From assembly GCA_039636785.1 (NCBI GenBank), contig CP144169.1:3162001-3226000 (forward strand): a stretch of DNA of 64,000 nt. The letters are read 5' to 3'. The DNA is from Micrococcaceae bacterium Sec5.7 (GTDB lineage: Bacteria > Actinomycetota > Actinomycetes > Actinomycetales > Micrococcaceae). The position numbers and the translations under genes were made by a program. This document shows, in pieces, positions 1-9,936 of the stretch; position 1 is the stretch's first letter, and every line of letters starts with the position of its first letter. A model generated the notes under the pieces. That model saw only the letters and a program-made list of their open reading frames with translations. It was not told the DNA's origin and made no database searches.

Positions 1-33
1 CCGCCGCGCTCAGGCCAAGCAACGGAGGCAGCA

Positions 34-1401
34 ATGAAACAGACCATCGGGCCCACCAACCCTGAGGCACCCACAACGCCGGAGGACACCGCTCCCCCGG
101 CGAGCACGTCAGCCGGGCAGAGCGGCTCCGCCGCCGCGGCGGCTTCCACTGCGCCGGGCCTGGTATCGGTGCCGCCTGCTTTGAAGCGCCGGTTCCCCAA
201 GTATTCGGACCTTGCACCCCTGATGCAGTTCAAGAAGCCCGAGTTCAGCCGTGCCTCCAAGCTCCGCCGGGCCAGCACCATCTGGGAACTGCGGGACATG
301 GCCAAGCGCCGCACGCCCCAGGCCCCCTTCGACTACACCGACGGCGCGGCCGAAGCCGAGATCACGCTGCGGCGGGCCCGCGAGGCCTTCCTGGACATCG
401 AGTTCCGCCCCGGCATCCTGCGGGACGTTTCCAGTATCGACCTCAGCACCGACATTCTTGGCGAGTCGTCCAGGCTGCCGGTTGGCATCGCCCCTACGGG
501 CTTCACCCGGATGATGCAGTCCGAAGGCGAATACGCCGGCTCCCAGGCTGCCGAGGCCGCCGGTATTCCCTACACGCTCTCCACCATGGGCACGGCGTCC
601 ATCGAGGACGTTGCCGAGGCGGCGCCGAACGGCCGCAACTGGTTCCAGCTGTACCTGTGGACCGACCGCGACCGTTCGCTGGAACTGATCGAGCGCGCTG
701 CCAAGGCAGGCAACGACACCCTCATGGTCACGGTGGACACCGCTGTGGCCGGGGCGCGCCTGCGCGACGTCCGCAACGGCATGACCATCCCGCCGGCGCT
801 CACCATCAAGACCGTGCTGGATGCGTCCTACCGCCCGGCATGGTGGTTCAACTTCCTCACCCATGAGCCGCTGACCTTCGCCTCGCTGTCCCGCTACACC
901 GGGACGGTGGCGGACCTGATCAACTCGATGTTCGATCCCACGCTGACGTTCGATGACCTGGACTGGCTGCGCGAAACCTGGAAGGGCAAGCTGGTGGTCA
1001 AGGGCATCCAGACCGTGGACGACGCCCGCAAGGTGGTGGACCACGGCGCCGACGGCGTTGTCCTGAGCAACCACGGCGGCCGCCAGCTGGACCGCGCGCC
1101 CATCCCGTTCCACCTGCTGCCCGAGGTCTCGGCCGCCCTCAAGGCGGACAACAGCGACGCCGCGATCATCCTGGACACCGGCATCATGAGCGGCGCGGAC
1201 ATTATTGCCGCCCTGGCCCTCGGCGCCGACTTCACCCTGATCGGCCGGGCGTACCTGTACGGACTGATGGCAGGCGGCCGTGCCGGTGTGGACCGTGCCA
1301 TCCAGATCCTGGAAAAGGACATGGCCCGCACCATGGCCCTGCTCGGCGTCAGCAAGCTTTCCGAGCTCACCCCCGACCACGTTCGGCTGCTCGGCAAGTG
1401 A
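34..1401 (+). CDS. lldD: FMN-dependent alpha-hydroxy-acid oxidase / L-lactate dehydrogenase
   Basis: A 455-residue member of the FMN-dependent alpha-hydroxy-acid dehydrogenase family, which oxidises L-lactate or related 2-hydroxy acids to 2-oxo acids using FMN in a TIM barrel. The active-site block SNHGGRQLD is present with the catalytic His at about residue 347. The FMN-phosphate region [10 protein letters not shown]...GRAYLYG follows, and PVGIAPTGF lies earlier in the barrel. The ATG is preceded by GGAGG about five bases upstream. The first 50 or so residues are a Pro/Ala/Ser/Thr-rich extension with no family counterpart, probably disordered. It converges on gdhA across a long palindrome. 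Lactate is the most likely substrate; another 2-hydroxy acid cannot be excluded. Confidence 0.9.
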   Translation: MKQTIGPTNPEAPTTPEDTAPPASTSAGQSGSAAAAASTAPGLVSVPPALKRRFPKYSDLAPLMQFKKPEFSRASKLRRASTIWELRDMAKRRTPQAPFDYTDGAAEAEITLRRAREAFLDIEFRPGILRDVSSIDLSTDILGESSRLPVGIAPTGFTRMMQSEGEYAGSQAAEAAGIPYTLSTMGTASIEDVAEAAPNGRNWFQLYLWTDRDRSLELIERAAKAGNDTLMVTVDTAVAGARLRDVRNGMTIPPALTIKTVLDASYRPAWWFNFLTHEPLTFASLSRYTGTVADLINSMFDPTLTFDDLDWLRETWKGKLVVKGIQTVDDARKVVDHGADGVVLSNHGGRQLDRAPIPFHLLPEVSAALKADNSDAAIILDTGIMSGADIIAALALGADFTLIGRAYLYGLMAGGRAGVDRAIQILEKDMARTMALLGVSKLSELTPDHVRLLGK

Positions 1402-1406
1402 AGGAC

Positions 1407-1472
1407 CCCAACTGACTCGCAGTTAATGTCGTTCTGAGCCCTCAGAACGACATTAACTGCGAGTCAGTTGGG
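1407..1472. terminator. Perfect 66-bp palindrome between convergent genes
   Basis: Two exactly complementary 32-base arms (1407-1438 and 1441-1472) are separated by only two bases. They lie between the stop of lldD and the stop of gdhA, so a transcript from either strand folds into the same hairpin. A bidirectional terminator is the simplest role. The arms are AT-richer than the surroundings, there is no strong U-tract, and they are far longer than a normal terminator stem. A REP-like dispersed element is therefore also possible. Confidence 0.8.
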
Positions 1473-1481
1473 CAAGAGGGC

Positions 1482-2831
<1,350 letters not shown>

Positions 2832-2862
2832 CTAATCCTCGGCGCCAGGCAGCGGCGCAGCA

Positions 2863-2884
2863 AAACCATGAATTGCCATGGTTT
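2863..2884 (-). promoter_or_regulatory. Inverted repeat upstream of gdhA
   Basis: The arms AAACCATG and CATGGTTT flank a six-base centre, 41 bases before the gdhA start and 69 bases after the ArsR-type gene ends. Read on the minus strand the right arm runs into four Ts, so it may end the ArsR transcript. It is also placed where an operator for gdhA could lie. Nothing in the sequence decides between the two. Confidence 0.35.
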
Positions 2885-2952
2885 CACCGGGCGCACCAGA
2901 TCGCCAACCCAACCGATTGCGACCGGCCGGGGCGGCACGGACCAGGGGTTTT

Positions 2953-3480
2953 CTACTTCTTGCGGCCGAATTTGGGCAGATTGGCCAGGAGATCGGCGGC
3001 TTTGGTGGCCGCCCGGCCAACGGTACGGCCGATCTGCTGCGGCACGGTGTCGTCTCCCGCGGCCCCCACGGTACCGCCCGGGGCAACAACGGCGGGGCTC
3101 AGCTGACCGCCTGCCGAACGTCCCGGAGGCCGCGCATTCTGCCGCACACCGGCCACGCCCGCGGCCGCAAGCGGGCCCTGGGCGTTCGCGTTCGGTGACT
3201 TCCCGACGGCGGCCGCCGGGCCGACGTCGAACGTCTCCAGCCAGCTGGCAATCCCCGCGAGGGGTTTCGGATTCAGCGCGTAGTAGCGCTTCTGCCCCTG
3301 GGCGCGCATGCTCACGAGATCGGCCTCGCGAAGCACTTTCAGATGCTTGGAAATGGTGGGTTGGCTCGCTTCCAGCTCCTCCACCAGCTCCCCCACTGCC
3401 TTGTCCCCCGCGCGGAGGGATACCAGAATGTCTCGCCGGGTTGCCTCTGCAATGACGGCAAATACGTCGTCTGTCACCAT
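2953..3480 (-). CDS. ArsR-family winged-helix regulator with long C-terminal tail
   Basis: A 175-residue protein. Residues 1-80 form a clear ArsR winged helix: VFAVIAEATRRDILVSL, then the recognition helix ASQPTISKHLKVLREADLV and the wing GQKRYYALNP. The helix 3 metal-binding cysteines of ArsR/SmtB sensors are absent, so it is not a classical metal sensor. The last 80 residues are Ala/Gly/Pro-rich and end in a basic stretch, NLPKFGRKK. I start it at the ATG at 3480 because GGGAGG lies directly before it; an in-frame ATG 13 codons upstream has no such site. It is on the same strand as gdhA but probably separate from it. Target and signal are unknown. Confidence 0.8.
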   Translation of the reverse strand: MVTDDVFAVIAEATRRDILVSLRAGDKAVGELVEELEASQPTISKHLKVLREADLVSMRAQGQKRYYALNPKPLAGIASWLETFDVGPAAAVGKSPNANAQGPLAAAGVAGVRQNARPPGRSAGGQLSPAVVAPGGTVGAAGDDTVPQQIGRTVGRAATKAADLLANLPKFGRKK

Positions 3481-3577
3481 GCCTCCCACCCTAGCGACAT
3501 ATACGCCGGATGGCATCAACTATTTCGGACGGAGGAACCTGAAACTGAGCCGGACCGTGGAAAGAGAAACCGGGGAC

Positions 3578-4789
3578 TCAGTCGAACCACGGATCCAGGC
3601 CGTACAGCGGGAACACTTCCTTGCGGGTGGCCATCACGGTGCGGTCCACATCGTCGTTGGGATCGAACCCCACTTCCCATGACCGCCACCACAGATCCAC
3701 GTCATCGCCCATCAGCTCCGGCGCGGACACTCCGAACTTCTCCTGAACGTACTCCCGCCAGTCTTCCGGCACGGGGGTCCGCAGCGGGACCGGCCGGCCG
3801 GCGGCGATGGCGATCAGGTGGCTCCAGGACCGCGGCACCACGCCTGTGACGTTGTACCCGCCGCCGCCCGTGGCGATCCAGCGGCTCCCGCAGTAGCGCT
3901 CGGCAAGATGTCCGACCGCGGTGGCTGCCTCGCGCTGGCCGTCCACACTGATGTTGAGGTGTGTCAGCGGATCCAGCCGGTGGGAATCGCACCCGTGCTG
4001 GCTCACAATGACACCGGGCTCGAACGCGCCAACGAGCTGCGGCACAATCGCGTGGAAAGCGCGCAACCAGCCTGCATCACCGGTACCGGCGGGCAAGGCC
4101 ACGTTCACGGCGCTGCCCTGGGCATCGGGGCCGCCGATCTCGTTGGCAAAGCCAGTGCCAGGGAACAAAGTCAGCCCGGATTCGTGCAACGAAATGGTGA
4201 GGACCCTCGGATCGTCCCAGAAGATGCTCTCTGTCCCGTCGCCGTGGTGGGCATCGACGTCGATATATGCCACCCGCTGCACGCCGCCGTCGAGCAGTTT
4301 CTGGACAGCGAGCGCGGAGTCGTTGTAGATGCAGAAGCCGCTGGCGTGGTCGCGGGAGGCATGGTGCATACCGCCGCCGAAGTTCACAGCGCGCACCGCT
4401 GAGCCGTCAAGGATGGCCGAAGCGGCCAGAAGCGAACCGCCGGCCAGCCGCGCGGCGGCCTCGTGCATGCCGGCGAAGGCTGGATCGTCCTCGGTGCCCA
4501 GCCCGCGGGGCTCCTCCGGCGCCGTCGGATTTTCACTGACCCTGCGGACTGCCGCCACGAATTCGGCGCTGTGCACGGTCTGCAGCTCGGCGTCGGACGC
4601 GACCTCCGGAGCCGCCACCGTGACGTGCTCAAGATCCAGCAGACCGAGGCTGCGGGCCAGGCGTGCCGTGAGATCCATACGTTCCGGAGCCATCGGATGC
4701 CCGTGGCCGAAATTGTAGGCTGTCATGGCTGAGTCCCACACCACCGTTGTGGGCAGGGCGGGCTGGCTGAGTCCGGGCAGGAAAGTCAT
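3578..4789 (-). CDS. acuC: AcuC-like histone deacetylase-family protein
   Basis: About 403 residues of the arginase/deacetylase fold. Bacterial AcuC proteins remove acetyl groups from lysines, in Bacillus from acetyl-CoA synthetase. The zinc-site elements are present: the catalytic His pair in GGGMHHASRD, YIDVDAHHGDG with its Asp and His ligands, and the third ligand Asp in SQHGCDSH. GGGGYN lies near the end. The ATG at 4789 directly follows an in-frame TTG at 4792; neither has a clear ribosome site. It is divergent from ktrB. An acetyl-CoA synthetase gene lies 41 kb away in this window, so acs regulation is plausible but not shown by context. Confidence 0.85.
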   Translation of the reverse strand: MTFLPGLSQPALPTTVVWDSAMTAYNFGHGHPMAPERMDLTARLARSLGLLDLEHVTVAAPEVASDAELQTVHSAEFVAAVRRVSENPTAPEEPRGLGTEDDPAFAGMHEAAARLAGGSLLAASAILDGSAVRAVNFGGGMHHASRDHASGFCIYNDSALAVQKLLDGGVQRVAYIDVDAHHGDGTESIFWDDPRVLTISLHESGLTLFPGTGFANEIGGPDAQGSAVNVALPAGTGDAGWLRAFHAIVPQLVGAFEPGVIVSQHGCDSHRLDPLTHLNISVDGQREAATAVGHLAERYCGSRWIATGGGGYNVTGVVPRSWSHLIAIAAGRPVPLRTPVPEDWREYVQEKFGVSAPELMGDDVDLWWRSWEVGFDPNDDVDRTVMATRKEVFPLYGLDPWFD

Positions 4790-4893
4790 CAATGACAGGC
4801 TACCCGAGCGTGGTGGCGCGCAGTCCCGGCCATCTCGGGGACTTTAGTGGTTTACTACTGAAGGAAGCAGTTTCAACCGAGGAAAAGCCACAC

Positions 4894-6327
4894 ATGACGC
4901 AAAGCCAGTCGAGGTCCACGAGCCCGGCCGGCTGGCAGCCTGCCGGACCGGAGCGGAAGGACCTGTGGATCTTCACAGGACTGCGCGATTTCATCGACGA
5001 CATCGCCAACACCGCCCCGGCGAGGCTTGCCCTCGTGGCGTTCGGCCTGGTCATCCTGCTGTTCACCGGGCTGCTGTCCCTGCCCGCTTCCTCCGCCACC
5101 GGCGACTTCACCCCCCTGCACCAGGCACTCTTCACGGCGGTATCTGCCGTATGTGTCACGGGACTGACAGTGGTTTCGACGGCGGTGCACTGGTCCTTCT
5201 TCGGCCAGCTGACAATTTTGATCGGCATTTTTATCGGTGGGCTGGGCACCCTGACGCTGGCCTCGCTGCTGGCGCTGATGGTCAGCAAGAAACTGGGTGT
5301 CCGCGGCAAGCTGATTGCCCAGGAGGCCATGAACCATGCCGGGCGCCTGGGCGAGGTAGGTACCCTGCTGCGGATCGTCATCACCACGTCCGTGACCATC
5401 GAGGGCGTGCTGGCCCTGGCACTGATCCCCCGGTTTCTGGCGCTGGGCGAAGGCTTTTGGCAGTCCGTGTGGCACGGCATTTTCTATGCGATTTCGGCCT
5501 TCAACAACGCCGGATTCACGCCGCATTCCGACGGGATTGTGCCCTACCAGACGGACCTCTGGATCCTCATTCCCCTGATGCTCGGCGTATTCCTGGGCAG
5601 CCTGGGTTTCCCCGTGGTGATGGTGCTGCGGCAGAACGGCCTCAACTGGAAGAAATGGAACCTGCACACGAAACTCACCATCCAGGTGACGTTCATCCTG
5701 CTGGCGGCCGGCACGGTGCTGTGGGGGCTGATGGAGTGGGACAACCTGCGGACCATCGGCAGCATGAACGTGGGCGACAAAATTACGCACTCGCTTTTTG
5801 CCTCCGTCATGACACGCTCGGGTGGATTCAGCCTGGTGGACCAGAACCACATGGAATCCACCACCATGCTGCTTTCGAATGCCCTGATGTTCGCCGGCGG
5901 CGGTTCGGCTTCCACGGCCGGCGGCATCAAGGTGACCACCATTGCCGTGATGTTCCTGGCGATCGTTGCCGAAGCCCGCGGTGATGCCGACGTGAAAATC
6001 TACGGCCGCACCATCCCGCAGGGCACCATGCGGGTAGCAATCTCGGTCATCGTGGCCGCCGCCACGCTCGTCTCAGTGTCCGCGTTCCTGCTCCTGCAGA
6101 TCAGCGGGGCATCCCTGGACCGGGTGCTGTTCGAAACCATTTCCGCCTTTGCCACCGTGGGACTCAGCACCAATCTCAGCGCCGAGCTGCCGCCGTCGGG
6201 CGTTTATGTCCTGTCCGCCCTGATGTTTGCAGGGCGCGTAGGCACCGTCACCCTTGCCGCTGCCCTGGCCCTGCGCCAGCGCAGCCAGTTGTTCCACTAC
6301 CCGGAAGAGAGACCGATCATTGGCTAA
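4894..6327 (+). CDS. ktrB: KtrB/TrkH-type potassium channel subunit
   Basis: A 477-residue membrane protein with the four-fold M1-P-M2 layout of the TrkH/KtrB superfamily. Each pore loop retains its filter glycine: SAVCVTGLTVV, SAFNNAGFTPH, SVMTRSGGFSL and SAFATVGLSTN. It is the ion-conducting subunit for K+ uptake. I start it at the ATG at 4894, which has GAGGA upstream; the open frame extends 34 codons further 5' into the acuC promoter but reads as non-coding. The cytoplasmic partner gene follows with an 8-bp overlap, so the two are translationally coupled. The short length and the RCK partner of about 228 residues fit Ktr better than Trk. Confidence 0.92.
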   Translation: MTQSQSRSTSPAGWQPAGPERKDLWIFTGLRDFIDDIANTAPARLALVAFGLVILLFTGLLSLPASSATGDFTPLHQALFTAVSAVCVTGLTVVSTAVHWSFFGQLTILIGIFIGGLGTLTLASLLALMVSKKLGVRGKLIAQEAMNHAGRLGEVGTLLRIVITTSVTIEGVLALALIPRFLALGEGFWQSVWHGIFYAISAFNNAGFTPHSDGIVPYQTDLWILIPLMLGVFLGSLGFPVVMVLRQNGLNWKKWNLHTKLTIQVTFILLAAGTVLWGLMEWDNLRTIGSMNVGDKITHSLFASVMTRSGGFSLVDQNHMESTTMLLSNALMFAGGGSASTAGGIKVTTIAVMFLAIVAEARGDADVKIYGRTIPQGTMRVAISVIVAAATLVSVSAFLLLQISGASLDRVLFETISAFATVGLSTNLSAELPPSGVYVLSALMFAGRVGTVTLAAALALRQRSQLFHYPEERPIIG

Positions 6328-7006
6328 TTCGTCAGGCGCCGCCAACCGTCCCGCCCACAATGCACCTGTATTGGTGATCGGGCTCGGCCGCTTTGGCGCT
6401 TCCACCGCCGAACAGCTGGTCAAGCAGGGTCGCGAGGTGCTGGCCATCGAACGCGACCGCAACCTTGTGCAGAAATGGGCGCCGGTCCTCACGCACGTTG
6501 TGGAGGCCGATGCGACCAACATCGATGCGCTCCGCCAGCTGGGTGCTCAGGAGTTCAGCTCCGCCGTGGTGGGCGTGGGGACGTCCATCGAGTCATCGGT
6601 GTTGATCACCGTGAACCTGGTGGACCTTGGCATCGAGCATCTGTGGGTCAAGGCCATCACACCGTCGCACGGCAAGATCCTCACCCGGATCGGGGCCAAC
6701 CACGTAATCTACCCCGAGGCCGACGCCGGTGTCCGCGCCGCGCACCTGGTGTCCGGCCGGATGCTGGACTTCATCGAGTTCGACGACGACTTCGCGATCG
6801 TGAAGATGTACCCGCCGCGGGAGACCGTGGGCTTCACCCTGGACGAATCCAAAGTGCGTTCCAAGTACGGTGTCACGATTGTGGGCGTGAAATCGCCGGG
6901 CGAGGACTTCACGTACGCGCGTCCGGAGACCAAGGTTTCCTCACGGGACATGCTCATCGTGTCCGGGCACGTGGACCTGCTGGAACGGTTCGCGGCGCGG
7001 CCGTAG
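6320..7006 (+). CDS. ktrA: KtrA/TrkA RCK-domain regulator of potassium uptake
   Basis: A 228-residue cytoplasmic RCK protein. The N-terminal Rossmann domain starts VLVIGLGRFGAST, has an acidic residue at the end of strand two (LAIERD) and binds nucleotide. A C-terminal RCK_C (TrkA_C) domain follows. The ring gates the membrane subunit encoded just upstream. I place the start at the TTG at 6320, inside the last codons of ktrB, because GGAAGAGA lies about nine bases before it and no ATG or GTG fits the conserved N-terminus. The overlap makes stoichiometric coupled translation likely. Confidence 0.9.
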   Translation: MANSSGAANRPAHNAPVLVIGLGRFGASTAEQLVKQGREVLAIERDRNLVQKWAPVLTHVVEADATNIDALRQLGAQEFSSAVVGVGTSIESSVLITVNLVDLGIEHLWVKAITPSHGKILTRIGANHVIYPEADAGVRAAHLVSGRMLDFIEFDDDFAIVKMYPPRETVGFTLDESKVRSKYGVTIVGVKSPGEDFTYARPETKVSSRDMLIVSGHVDLLERFAARP

Positions 7007-7015
7007 GCCTCTGCC

Positions 7016-8395
7016 ATGGACCGAACCGGCTTGGAGGGCACGGGCTCGGGCACGGGCTCCAACAGACTGCGGCGCTACCCGCGGTTTGTCCGGTTCTGGC
7101 TCGCTTCCACCGTGTCGGATTTCGGCACGTACATCACCACTCTGGCGCTTTCGGTTCTTATTCTCGTGTCCATGGAAGGCACGCCGCTGGACCAGGGTCT
7201 GGTCAACGCCGCACGGTGGGCTCCGTACCTGCTGTTCGGACCATTGGCCGGAGTCTGGGTAGACCGGTTCCGGCGCCGGACAGTACTCGTCGCCGGAGAT
7301 CTGGGCCGCGGCATCATCCTGGCGGGGCTGTGCCTTCTGGGCGCCACCGGGATCCTGACCATTCCCCTGCTGATGGTTATGATGTTCAGCTTTGGCACCC
7401 TGGCGCTGATGAGCGACGCCGCCTATCAGTCCTTCCTGCCGCAGCTGGTTCCCAGGCCCTTGCTGACCAGGGCCAACGCGCGCCTTCAACAAAGTGACAC
7501 CGTGGCGCAGACAACGGGCAGCGCACTGGCGGGCGGAGTGGTGGCGCTGGTTTCAGCCCCGTTCGCGCTGCTGATCGATGCATGCTCCTTCTTCTTCTCA
7601 GGCCTCGCCCTGACCACCCTGCAGCGCACCGCCGCCGAGAACCCTCCCCCGCGCAGCAATACGACGCTGCGTCAGAGCATCGGCGAGGGGTTGCGGTGGG
7701 TGTATGGGCACCCGCAGCTGGGCCCTCTGGCCTGGAGCACCCACATCTGGTTCATCGGCTCAGCCACGCTGGGTGCGGTGGTTCCGTCACTCATTCTGAA
7801 TGAGCTGAAGCTGGGCGCCCTTGGGCTCGGAATTGTGCTGGGCTGCGCCGGCGTTGGCGCAGTCTTTGGCACCACCATCTCAACACGCCTGGGAGAGCGC
7901 TGGGGCACAGGCAGAACCATGGTGGCGGCGCGGCTGGTCCAGCCATTCTCTGTTGTCCTGATGGCTCTGGCGCCGGTTGCAGCCACGTCCCCGGTTGCGG
8001 CAGCATTGAATGGGCTTACCGAAGCTGCAGTCAATACCCCCGGAGGATGGCCTGCGTTCCTGTGGGCCGCGTTCATCCTTGCGGCGCTTGGCCAGTTTCT
8101 TTTTGGATTCGCCATGGGCGCCGACAGCCCGCTGGAAATGGGGTACCGCCAGGCCGTGACCCCGGACAGACTGATCGCGCGGATGAGCGCCACCATGCGG
8201 TCCGTTAACCGGGGGATGATCGTGCTGGGAGCGCCTTTGGGTGGCCTCATTGCCTCGGGAGTCGGTATTGGCGCTGCGCTGTGGGTGGCGGCCGGCTTTA
8301 TGCTCGTTGGCGCCCTGGTACTGCTCTTTTCAATGTTCACGTCCGCCAGGATTGAAGAGCAGCAGCTAACGGAAGAGCAATCCCTGGCACCATGA
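7016..8395 (+). CDS. MFS transporter, MFS_3 / EntS-like
   Basis: A 459-residue major-facilitator protein with about twelve hydrophobic segments. The N-terminal pattern RFWLASTVSDFGTYI and the loop GVWVDRFRRRTVL (the conserved MFS loop 2-3 signature) place it with the MFS_3 or enterobactin-exporter-like group of efflux proteins. It begins 9 bp after ktrA and probably shares its mRNA, although the ATG lacks a good ribosome site. The substrate cannot be told from sequence. The last 15 residues are Glu/Gln-rich and cytoplasmic. Confidence 0.85.
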   Translation: MDRTGLEGTGSGTGSNRLRRYPRFVRFWLASTVSDFGTYITTLALSVLILVSMEGTPLDQGLVNAARWAPYLLFGPLAGVWVDRFRRRTVLVAGDLGRGIILAGLCLLGATGILTIPLLMVMMFSFGTLALMSDAAYQSFLPQLVPRPLLTRANARLQQSDTVAQTTGSALAGGVVALVSAPFALLIDACSFFFSGLALTTLQRTAAENPPPRSNTTLRQSIGEGLRWVYGHPQLGPLAWSTHIWFIGSATLGAVVPSLILNELKLGALGLGIVLGCAGVGAVFGTTISTRLGERWGTGRTMVAARLVQPFSVVLMALAPVAATSPVAAALNGLTEAAVNTPGGWPAFLWAAFILAALGQFLFGFAMGADSPLEMGYRQAVTPDRLIARMSATMRSVNRGMIVLGAPLGGLIASGVGIGAALWVAAGFMLVGALVLLFSMFTSARIEEQQLTEEQSLAP

Positions 8396-8500
8396 GATCC
8401 AGCCTGACGAAGCCAAGCCCGTGGAACGGCGTCAGGTTCGCCGGCGCCACCGGAACCTCGCCGGGCAGGCGGCCGTAGCCCGCGCTGTAGCCAGCTGGCC

Positions 8501-9334
8501 CTACCCTAGCTGAACGGTAATCTCCGCAGCCCGGTCTGCGGCCGCACGGGCGCCGGCAGCTATGATCGCCGGAATGCCGCGGTTATCAAACGTGGCAATG
8601 GCACGTTCCGTGGTGCCGTTGGGACTGGTCACGGCTTTGCGCAGGGCCGATGCATCGGCGCCCGGCTCGGCGAGCATGAAGCCCGCGCCGGCCACAGTTT
8701 CGCGCGCCAGCAGCAGGGACAGTTCAGGGGCCAGGCCAAGCTCGATGCCGGCTGCTGCCATCGCTTCAGCCAAGTAGAACGCGTATGCGGGACCGGAGCC
8801 GCTGATCGCAGACAGCGCATCAACCTGCTCTTCCGGGATCTCCACCACCGTTCCCACGGCGGACAGAATACTCTTGGCCTTTTCAAGCTGTTCGGCGGTG
8901 CAATGGGTACCCGCAGACACGGAGACCACACCACGCCCCAGCTTTGAGGGTGTATTGGGCATGGTCCTGATCACGGGCTGTCCGGCAGGCAGCGCAGCCT
9001 CCAGCTGCTCAATGGATACGGCGGCGGCCACGCTGATGACAATCGTGTCAGGAGAGAGCGAACCGCTGATTTCGCGGGCGAGGTCGGCAATGCCCACGGG
9101 TTTGACCCCCAGAATCACGACGGCGGAGCCGGTGGCTGCCTGCTTGTTGTTGTCGGGCTCCTCGGCCCCCGCGATGGCCGTAATGCCCTGGTGCCGTTCG
9201 GCCAGCTCAGCAGCCCGTTCGGCGCGCCGGACGGTCGCGACGACGTCGGCAGGGTCAGTGCCCGCCTCCAGCAGGCCGCCCATGATGGCCTCGTTCATTG
9301 ATCCACAGCCCAGGAATGCGATTCGGTTGCTCAT
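8501..9334 (-). CDS. proC: Pyrroline-5-carboxylate reductase
   Basis: A 277-residue ProC, catalysing the last step of proline synthesis: NAD(P)H-dependent reduction of 1-pyrroline-5-carboxylate. The Rossmann start IAFLGCGSMNEAIMGGLL, the middle block VIRTMPNTPSKLGRG and the C-terminal family signature around SAISGSGPAYAFYLAEAM are all present. The frame is open 27 codons further upstream, but the ATG at 9334 is preceded by TGGAGGC and matches the family start. It is monocistronic as far as can be seen. Its 5' region is the 600-bp gap holding the structured elements described separately. Confidence 0.93.
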   Translation of the reverse strand: MSNRIAFLGCGSMNEAIMGGLLEAGTDPADVVATVRRAERAAELAERHQGITAIAGAEEPDNNKQAATGSAVVILGVKPVGIADLAREISGSLSPDTIVISVAAAVSIEQLEAALPAGQPVIRTMPNTPSKLGRGVVSVSAGTHCTAEQLEKAKSILSAVGTVVEIPEEQVDALSAISGSGPAYAFYLAEAMAAAGIELGLAPELSLLLARETVAGAGFMLAEPGADASALRKAVTSPNGTTERAIATFDNRGIPAIIAAGARAAADRAAEITVQLG

Positions 9335-9443
9335 GCCTCCATCATTGCAGTTAGCCGGCCGCGATGCAGTCCGGCCCGATTCCCAGCCTCCTCCCATGGT
9401 GGCTGCAGCTTCCACACAAAATGCGGCCGTAACTTGGTTAGTA

Positions 9444-9567
9444 CCTCATTGAGGGTGCGAGTGATGAGGCAAGCATGGGGATGTTTGCCCGGCACCGGTG
9501 GTCTGCAGCAGGTTTTCCCCCATTTTCCTGCAGCGGCCCATCGGTGCCTTCGCTTTTAAGCACCGGA
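9444..9567. ncRNA. Candidate structured element A (first of two related copies)
   Basis: Element A shares three motifs in the same order with element B 240 bp downstream: GGTGCGAGTGAT, TTCCCCCA and TTTAAGC. Between them are helices at the same places but with different sequences. P2 pairs 9468-9476 with 9481-9489. P3 pairs 9491-9497 with 9542-9548 and encloses an inner stem 9508-9512/9527-9531 that displays TTCCCCCA in its loop. P1 pairs GGTGC 9454-9458 with GCACC 9560-9564. Conserved loops with covarying stems indicate a structured RNA. The strand is undecided: it precedes the SnoaL-like gene on plus and proC on minus. I recognise no known riboswitch class. Confidence 0.5.
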
Positions 9568-9683
9568 CACCTTCCGTCGAGCGAATGAATGTCCCAACGC
9601 AGCTTCAGGGCAGATTAGATTGCCAGCCCACGTTCAGGTAAAACACGAGGAATCCCCAAACTCGTTCGGTAGCTTGGAAAGCG

Positions 9684-9817
9684 CCTCACAAGGTGCGAGT
9701 GATAGAGCGGGTTCTTCGGAACCGGCGCGGCGCCGGACGGTTGCAGGAGTGTTCCCCCAACTCCTTCTGCGACGCCGTCCGGCGTTTACTCGTTTAAGCC
9801 CCGAATCCCCAAGCACC
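9684..9817. ncRNA. Candidate structured element B (second copy)
   Basis: The second copy has the same order of motifs as element A. GGTGCGAGTGAT lies at 9692-9703. P2 is the perfect hairpin GGTTC-TTCG-GAACC at 9710-9723. P3 is an 11-bp helix, 9730-9740 with 9775-9785, and its inner stem AGGAGT/ACTCCT (9745-9750, 9760-9765) again presents TTCCCCCA in the loop. TTTAAGC follows, and GCACC at 9813-9817 can pair with GGTGC at 9692-9696. The helices differ in sequence and length from copy A while the loops are kept. It ends about 120 bp before the SnoaL-like gene. Confidence 0.5.
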
Positions 9818-9936
9818 GCACGCGGGCCGGTCCTGCCTCCGGGCCGAAGGAACCGCACAATACGGCGCGGCATTGACTCCCATGTCACGCGGCCTACGAT
9901 GGTGCCCATCAGTATGTTTCGAGGAGGAGATGTGTG

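Noticed and set aside
2863..2884. The AAACCATG/CATGGTTT repeat as a firm gdhA operator
   Set aside because: It may equally be the terminator of the preceding gene; kept only as a low-confidence feature.
8396..8500. A short minus-strand stretch after proC reading like protein (GYGRLPGEVPVAPANL)
   Set aside because: It has no start codon or ribosome site, directly follows the proC stop and is too short to judge.
9444..9817. Known riboswitch classes (glycine, SAM, c-di-GMP, c-di-AMP, cobalamin, T-box) for the paired elements
   Set aside because: None of the core motifs I know for these classes is present, although the tandem layout recalls the glycine riboswitch.
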